From: Acidimicrobiaceae bacterium
Lineage (GTDB): Bacteria > Actinomycetota > Acidimicrobiia > Acidimicrobiales > Bog-793
Direction of reading: 5' to 3'
Assembly: GCA_027306925.1 (NCBI GenBank)
Contig: DAHUXW010000030.1
Location: 1-37,627, forward strand
DNA: 37,627 bases
Part shown: positions 33,886-37,627 of the stretch, piece after piece
Position numbering within the stretch: the first letter of the stretch is position 1
How the letters are laid out: every line of letters starts with the position of its first letter
Made by a program: the position numbers and the translations under genes
Notes under the pieces: generated by a model
The model's input: the letters and a program-made list of their open reading frames with translations, nothing else
The model's database searches: none
Told to the model about the DNA's origin: nothing

Positions 33886-34491
33886 TCAGCCGCTCCCCGG
33901 GTCGTCGGCGGGCAGGCACGGCAGGTCGAGGTCCGCGAGCCGCACGAGCCCGGACGCGATCCAGCGGGCGAGTCCGGCCACCTGGGCGTCGATCTTCTCG
34001 GGATCCTCGAGGACCGCCTCGTCGAGCCGGTACGTGCCCTGGTAGGAGATCTCGATCGCGGACGCGGGAAGCGGCTCGTCCGCGGCGTACACCTGCTCGA
34101 TGGTCGGCCCCGTGCGCTCGAGCGTCTCCCCGGCGATCTCGGGCGCGCTCGGGCCGAGCGCGGCGAGCACGGTCTCGGGGTCGGGGAGCGACGCGAGCCG
34201 CTGGAGGCGGAGCGCGACCTCCACGACGAGCTCGGGCCGCTCGGCCGGCGACTCGCCGATGGACCAGGAGCGGTACGCGCTCTGGCTCCACGTCGGCCAT
34301 TCGAGGCTGAGGTCGGCGCGCACGCGCGGGGGGTTCTGCTCGCCGGGGAGGCTGTACGAGGTCTCGAACGAGACGTCGCCGAGGAACACGTCGACCTGGA
34401 AGCGCTCCTCGACGGCCTGCTGCTCGAGGAGCGACGCCTCGAGCGCCTCGCGGATCGCCCCGATGACGTCGAGGAGGATGTGGTCGATCAT
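33886..34491 (-). CDS. hypothetical protein
   Basis: The 201-residue acidic protein is not a family I recognise. It starts with an amphipathic helix (VIGAIREALEASLLEQQAVEE), continues with strand-like segments (FQVDVFLGDVSFETSY, PRVRADLSLEW) and then mixed helices. No signal peptide, membrane segment or catalytic motif is visible. The codon bias and the -10 box TAGCCT nine bases before its ATG support a real, probably leaderless gene. It is convergent with the kinase gene (11 bases apart) and divergent from the phosphodiesterase gene, with which it shares a 50-base promoter region. Context gives no function. Confidence 0.7.
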   Translation of the reverse strand: MIDHILLDVIGAIREALEASLLEQQAVEERFQVDVFLGDVSFETSYSLPGEQNPPRVRADLSLEWPTWSQSAYRSWSIGESPAERPELVVEVALRLQRLASLPDPETVLAALGPSAPEIAGETLERTGPTIEQVYAADEPLPASAIEISYQGTYRLDEAVLEDPEKIDAQVAGLARWIASGLVRLADLDLPCLPADDPGSG

Positions 34492-34541
34492 GAGCGCGCG
34501 AGGCTACCGCCCCCGGGGGCGCGACCCGCTAGAAACGCCTC
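34492..34541. promoter_or_regulatory. compact divergent promoter region
   Basis: In 50 bases there is a - strand TAGCCT (34501-34506), nine bases before the hypothetical gene, and a + strand TAGAAA (34530-34535), six bases before the phosphodiesterase ATG. The promoters must overlap. The + box departs from TANNNT at its last base. Confidence 0.45.
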
Positions 34542-35426
34542 ATGACGAAGCCGTGGCTCGACCGCAGGGTCATCGCGTACGCGCATCAGGGCGGGGCGAA
34601 GGAGGCGCCGTCGAGCACGCTGTACGCGATCGGCCGGGCCGTTGCCCACGGTGCGACCGCTATCGAGCTCGACGTCCACGCGACGGCCGACGGCGAGCTC
34701 GTCGTCTGCCACGACCCGACGCTCGACCGCACGACGGACGGGGCCGGGCCGATCGCGTCGCGGACGCTCGCCGAGATCGCGGAGCTCGACAACGCGTACT
34801 GGTTCGTCCCGGGCGAGGACGCGTGCCGGGGACGCCCCGAGTCCGCCTACCCGCTGCGCGGGCGCGCCGCGACCGATCCCGGCCTTCGCGTCGCGACGCT
34901 TCGCGACGTGCTCGAGCACTTCCCGGGTCTCGTGCTCAACCTCGACATCAAGCGCACCGCGCCGCAGGTCGCCCCGTACGAGGAGGCCCTCGCCCGGCTG
35001 CTGCGCGACCACGGCCGGACCGACGACGTGATCGTCGCCTCGTTCCACGACCGGGCGACGGACGCGTTCGCCCGGCACGCGCCGGAGATCGCGACGTCCG
35101 CCGGGCGCCGGGCGGTCAGGGCGTTCACGCTCGCGCACTGGGCGCGTCGCCGGCCCGACCCGTCGATCGCCCGTCACGCCGCGCTCCAGGTGCCGGCCCG
35201 GGTGCTCAACAAGGCGGTCGTCGACCGCCGCTACGTGGAGGGCGCGCACCGGCTCGGGCTCGCGGTCCACGTCTGGACCGTCGACGAGGAGCGGGAGATG
35301 GAGCGCCTCGTCGCGCTCGGGGTCGACGGCGTGATCTCCGACCGTCCGAGCGTGCTCGCGAAGGTGCTCGAGCGCGCGGGCGCGACGTGGCGCGACGCGC
35401 CCGGGGTCCCGGGCCCCGCGCGTTGA
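34542..35426 (+). CDS. glycerophosphodiester phosphodiesterase
   Basis: The 294-residue GDPD-fold enzyme hydrolyses glycerophosphodiesters, releasing glycerol 3-phosphate and an alcohol. The catalytic and metal residues are His15 in YAHQGG, Glu42 and Asp44 in IELDVHATADG, His57 in VVCHDPTLDRTTDG, and the later LNLDIKRT and HVWTVDEE segments. The usual HRG is HQG, and the PENT motif reads APSST here, a variant but one that keeps the core ligands. No signal peptide is visible, so it is probably cytoplasmic. It is transcribed alone, with a possible leaderless start, and is followed by 150 non-coding bases. Confidence 0.88.
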   Translation: MTKPWLDRRVIAYAHQGGAKEAPSSTLYAIGRAVAHGATAIELDVHATADGELVVCHDPTLDRTTDGAGPIASRTLAEIAELDNAYWFVPGEDACRGRPESAYPLRGRAATDPGLRVATLRDVLEHFPGLVLNLDIKRTAPQVAPYEEALARLLRDHGRTDDVIVASFHDRATDAFARHAPEIATSAGRRAVRAFTLAHWARRRPDPSIARHAALQVPARVLNKAVVDRRYVEGAHRLGLAVHVWTVDEEREMERLVALGVDGVISDRPSVLAKVLERAGATWRDAPGVPGPAR

Positions 35427-35576
35427 CGCGTCCGCCGGGCCCGAGTGCCGGAGCGGCCGGCGGCGCCGGAAGCTGAACCGGCCGGCGCGCCGCGCCCGCC
35501 CGCCCGCCCGCCGGGCAGCCCCGGGGCGGTGGTCCTCTACGCTCGCGCGTCCGGAGCGTCGTTGGAGGATGCAGCT
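35427..35576 (+). promoter_or_regulatory. intergenic region with ychF promoter
   Basis: These 150 bases are very GC-rich, with CCGGCCGG-type inverted repeats near 35455-35495 that could end the phosphodiesterase transcript. A -10 box TACGCT (35538-35543) and a clear ribosome site GGAGG (35564-35568) precede ychF. Confidence 0.45.
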
Positions 35577-36662
35577 GTGGCCCTGTCCGTCGGGATCGTC
35601 GGTCTGCCGAACGTCGGCAAGTCGACGCTGTTCAACGCGCTCACCCACAACGAGGTGCTCGCCGCCAACTACCCGTTCGCGACGATCGAGCCGAACGTCG
35701 GTGCCGTCGCGGTGCCCGACCCGCGGCTCGAGGTCCTCGCGCGCATGTACGCGAGCGAGCGGATCGTCCCCGCGATGGTGACCTTCGTCGACATCGCGGG
35801 GATCGTCCGCGGCGCGTCCGAGGGCGAGGGCCTCGGGAACAAGTTCCTCGCAGCGATCCGCGAGACGGATGCGATCTGCCAGGTCGTGCGCGCGTTCGAG
35901 GATCCCGACGTCGTGCACGTCGACGGTCGGATCGATCCCGCCGACGACGTCTCGACCGTGAACACCGAGCTCGTGCTCGCCGACCTCCAGACGATCGACA
36001 ACCGGCTCGCGCGGCTCGCGAAGGAGGCGCGCATGCGCCCCGAGCTCGCCCGCCCGCTCGCCGAGGTCGAGCGCGCGCGGGCGGTCCTCGACACGGGCGA
36101 GACCGCGTCGTCCGCGGCGGCGCGCGGCGCGCTCGACCTCGAGCTGCTCGCGGACCTCCACCTGCTCAGCGCGAAGCCGTTCGTCTACGTGTTCAACGTG
36201 GACGAGGACGCGCTCGGCGACGACGCCCGCCGCGGCGAGCTCGCCGCGCTCGTCGCCCCCGCGGAGTCGGTCGTGCTCTGCGCGCAGATCGAGGCCGAGG
36301 TCGCGACGCTGGACGCGCAGGACGCGGCCGAGCTCCTCGCCGGGTACGGCCAGACGACGTCGGGGCTCGTGCAGCTCGTCCACGTCGGCTTCCGCGCGCT
36401 CGGGCTCCAGAGCTTCCTCACCGCCGGGCCGAAGGAGGCCCGCGCGTGGACGATCCACGCAGGCGACCTCGCGCCGCAGGCCGCGGGGGTCATTCACACG
36501 GACTTCCAGCGCGGGTTCGTGAAGGCCGAGGTCGTGAGCTACGACGACCTCGTCGCGGCCGGGTCGGTGCCCGCCGCGCGCGCCGCGGGCAAGGCCCGGA
36601 TCGAGGGCAAGGACTACGTGATGCGCGACGGCGACGTCGTCGAGTTCCGGTTCAACGTCTGA
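35577..36662 (+). CDS. ychF: redox-responsive P-loop ATPase/GTPase YchF
   Basis: The 361-residue Obg-family translation-associated ATPase has the P-loop GLPNVGKST (9-17), switch region NYPFATIEPNVG, DIAGIVRGASEGEGLGN (walker B/G3) and a family-typical NVDE in place of the GTP-specifying NKxD, which is why the family prefers ATP. A coiled-coil insertion (about 130-200) is followed by a C-terminal TGS domain with RAWTIHAGDLAPQAAGVIHTDFQRGFVKAEV and a final MRDGDVVEFRFNV. GTG at 35577 has GGAGG eight bases upstream. It binds ribosomes and takes part in stress responses. The gene is housekeeping and not linked to the nucleoside genes. Confidence 0.96.
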   Translation: MALSVGIVGLPNVGKSTLFNALTHNEVLAANYPFATIEPNVGAVAVPDPRLEVLARMYASERIVPAMVTFVDIAGIVRGASEGEGLGNKFLAAIRETDAICQVVRAFEDPDVVHVDGRIDPADDVSTVNTELVLADLQTIDNRLARLAKEARMRPELARPLAEVERARAVLDTGETASSAAARGALDLELLADLHLLSAKPFVYVFNVDEDALGDDARRGELAALVAPAESVVLCAQIEAEVATLDAQDAAELLAGYGQTTSGLVQLVHVGFRALGLQSFLTAGPKEARAWTIHAGDLAPQAAGVIHTDFQRGFVKAEVVSYDDLVAAGSVPAARAAGKARIEGKDYVMRDGDVVEFRFNV

Positions 36663-36718
36663 CACCCGCTCCGCCGCCGCGCCCCGCGCGCTCGCGCCGC
36701 ACCGTCGCGACCGGCTGG

Positions 36719-36724
36719 CACAAT
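36719..36724 (+). promoter_or_regulatory. candidate -10 box before the YgjP-like gene
   Basis: CACAAT ends six bases before the ATG at 36731, and there is no Shine-Dalgarno sequence. It is a weaker match (C for T at the first base) to the TANNNT pattern used elsewhere in the window. Confidence 0.35.
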
Positions 36725-36730
36725 CGCCAC

Positions 36731-37444
36731 ATGGACGCCGGACCCACCTACTCGGTGCGCACGAGCACGCGCGCACGGTACGCGCATCTCACGGTGTCGC
36801 CGCGCGACGGCGTCGTCGTCGTCGTCCCGCGGCGGTTCGACCGCTCCCGCATCCCCGAGCTCGTCGCGAGCCGGGCGGAGTGGATCCGCAGGGCCGAGCG
36901 GCGCATCGAGCGCGAGCGCGCCTCGGTCGTGAGCGACGACCGCGAGCGGCCTGCGTCCGTCGAGCTCCGGGCGGTCGGCGAGTCGTGGCGGGTCGAGTAC
37001 GCGCCGGGCGACCAGGCGGCGGTCGTGGTCCGGGCACGGCCCGGGGCGGTGCTCGTGGTGTCGGGGACGACCGACGACGCGCCGCAGGTCGCGGCCGGCC
37101 TCGCCCGCTGGCTCGTCGCGCGCACCCGCGCGGACGTCGTCCCGTGGCTCGTCGACCTCGCGGGCGCTCACGGCCTTCGCGTGAGCGGGACGAGCGTGCG
37201 CGCGCAGCGGAGCCGCTGGGCGAGCTGCTCGTCCGCCGGCCGCGTGAGCCTCAGCCGGAACCTGCTGTTCCTGCCGCGTGAGCTCGCGGAGCACGTGCTG
37301 CTGCACGAGATCTGCCACCTGCGCGAGCTGAGCCACTCGCCGCGGTTCTGGCGACTGCTCGAGTCGGTCGACCCGGCCACGGCGACGCGGCGCCGGGACC
37401 TGCTGCACGCCTGGAAGTACGTGCCCGGGTGGGCTCAGCCCTGA
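36731..37444 (+). CDS. YgjP/SprT-like zinc metallopeptidase (DUF45)
   Basis: The 237-residue protein has the DUF45 pattern. An N-terminal strand-rich region has TVSPRDGVVVVVPRRF and RAEWIRRAERRI. The conserved segment RAQRSRWASCSSAGRVSLSRNLLFLP follows, then the zinc site HEICHLRELSHSPRFW with His192, Glu193, His196 and probable third ligand His202. It ends near WKYVPGW. These cytoplasmic proteins are presumed proteases, and their targets are unknown. The start ATG at 36731 is supported by the family N-terminus and a nearby -10 box. It is convergent with the bL37-like gene. Confidence 0.88.
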   Translation: MDAGPTYSVRTSTRARYAHLTVSPRDGVVVVVPRRFDRSRIPELVASRAEWIRRAERRIERERASVVSDDRERPASVELRAVGESWRVEYAPGDQAAVVVRARPGAVLVVSGTTDDAPQVAAGLARWLVARTRADVVPWLVDLAGAHGLRVSGTSVRAQRSRWASCSSAGRVSLSRNLLFLPRELAEHVLLHEICHLRELSHSPRFWRLLESVDPATATRRRDLLHAWKYVPGWAQP

Positions 37445-37462
37445 TCCCGGTCGTGCATCGGG

Positions 37463-37546
37463 TCAGCCGCGACCGCAGTTCGGCTTCTTGCCGTGGTTGG
37501 CCTTCTTCTTCTTGGACAGCTTGCGCTTCGTCGTTCGCTTGGACAC
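37463..37546 (-). CDS. small basic protein resembling ribosomal protein bL37
   Basis: A 27-residue, very Lys/Arg-rich protein is encoded on the - strand. It starts MSKRTTKRKLSKKKKANHG and ends with a KKPN stretch and CGRG. The ANHGK-x-PN motif and the size match, from memory, the actinobacterial 50S protein bL37, which has few residues and packs in rRNA. It starts with GTG and has no Shine-Dalgarno sequence, but a -10 box TACACT (37556-37561) lies nine bases upstream, suggesting leaderless expression. The Lys codons are AAG throughout. Stand-alone small ORFs like this are often missed. Confidence is limited by its length. Confidence 0.72.
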   Translation of the reverse strand: MSKRTTKRKLSKKKKANHGKKPNCGRG

Positions 37547-37555
37547 GAAGGGGGA

Positions 37556-37561
37556 AGTGTA
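37556..37561 (-). promoter_or_regulatory. -10 element for the bL37-like gene
   Basis: On the - strand TACACT ends nine bases before the GTG of the bL37-like gene. It fits the TANNNT pattern shared by other apparently leaderless genes in the window. Confidence 0.5.
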
Positions 37562-37627
37562 GTCGGCCCGCGGTGCCCGGCCCGCACGCCGCGCCGCGCC
37601 GCGCCCGCCCGCCCGGCCCGCACGCCG

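Noticed and set aside
33886-34491. Resemblance of the hypothetical protein's N-terminus to conflict-system helper domains
   Set aside because: Only a vague helix-plus-strand pattern was seen. There is no protease, NTPase or toxin-like neighbour, so no defence role can be supported.
37577-37627. A repeated CGGCCCGCACGCCG block at the right edge
   Set aside because: Two copies flank a simple CGCC-rich run. It is too short and too close to the window edge to call a repeat element.

Overview
The window is about 37.6 kb of very GC-rich DNA, densely packed with genes that have strong G/C third-position bias. Three things point to Actinomycetota: several genes appear to be leaderless, one gene encodes an F420-type luciferase-like oxidoreductase, and a tiny basic protein resembles the actinobacterial ribosomal protein bL37. 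A deep lineage such as Acidimicrobiia or Thermoleophilia is my guess; the sequence alone does not fix the class. I see no rRNA, tRNA, CRISPR array, insertion sequence or phage gene.

The core, about 4.9-33.9 kb, is a nucleoside and nucleobase utilisation island made of alternating operons. (1) + strand 4939-12293: a BMP-type nucleoside ABC importer (binding protein, double ATPase, two permeases) followed by psuG and psuK for pseudouridine. (2) - strand 19642-12305: beta-ureidopropionase, dihydropyrimidinase, methylmalonate-semialdehyde dehydrogenase, an LLM-class oxidoreductase, a class III aminotransferase and an AcuI-like acrylyl-CoA reductase. This is the reductive pyrimidine pathway from dihydrouracil/dihydrothymine to acyl-CoA. 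(3) + strand 19894-23432: cytidine deaminase, thymidine phosphorylase, adenosine deaminase and a two-repeat PQ-loop membrane protein. (4) - strand 25003-23372: a PucR-type regulator, next to the mosaic remnant of an aminotransferase and an EAL domain. (5) - strand 32557-25841: deoxyribose-phosphate aldolase, aldehyde dehydrogenase, a truncated ALDH-like partner, uracil phosphoribosyltransferase, purine nucleoside phosphorylase and a PGM2-type sugar-phosphate mutase. (6) + strand 32774-33874: an adenosine-kinase-like PfkB protein.

Read together, imported nucleosides are deaminated (Cdd, Add) and split by phosphorylases (DeoA, PNP). The sugar phosphates are isomerised by the mutase and, for deoxyribose, cleaved by DeoC to acetaldehyde, which the ALDH pair can oxidise. 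Bases are either salvaged (Upp, adenosine kinase) or, for uracil and thymine, degraded to beta-amino acids, semialdehydes and acyl-CoA. The first reductive step, dihydropyrimidine dehydrogenase (PreTA/PydA), is not encoded here. The LLM oxidoreductase embedded in the operon is the obvious candidate for that step or a related one.

The flanks are housekeeping. On the left are a possible upstream gene end, an ABM-domain protein, a methyltransferase, a GDT1-type transporter and an M1 aminopeptidase. On the right are an unknown protein, a glycerophosphodiester phosphodiesterase, YchF, a YgjP-type metalloprotease and the bL37-like protein. A recurring regulatory theme is a TANNNT hexamer 6-9 bases before the start codon of many first-in-operon genes that lack a Shine-Dalgarno sequence.
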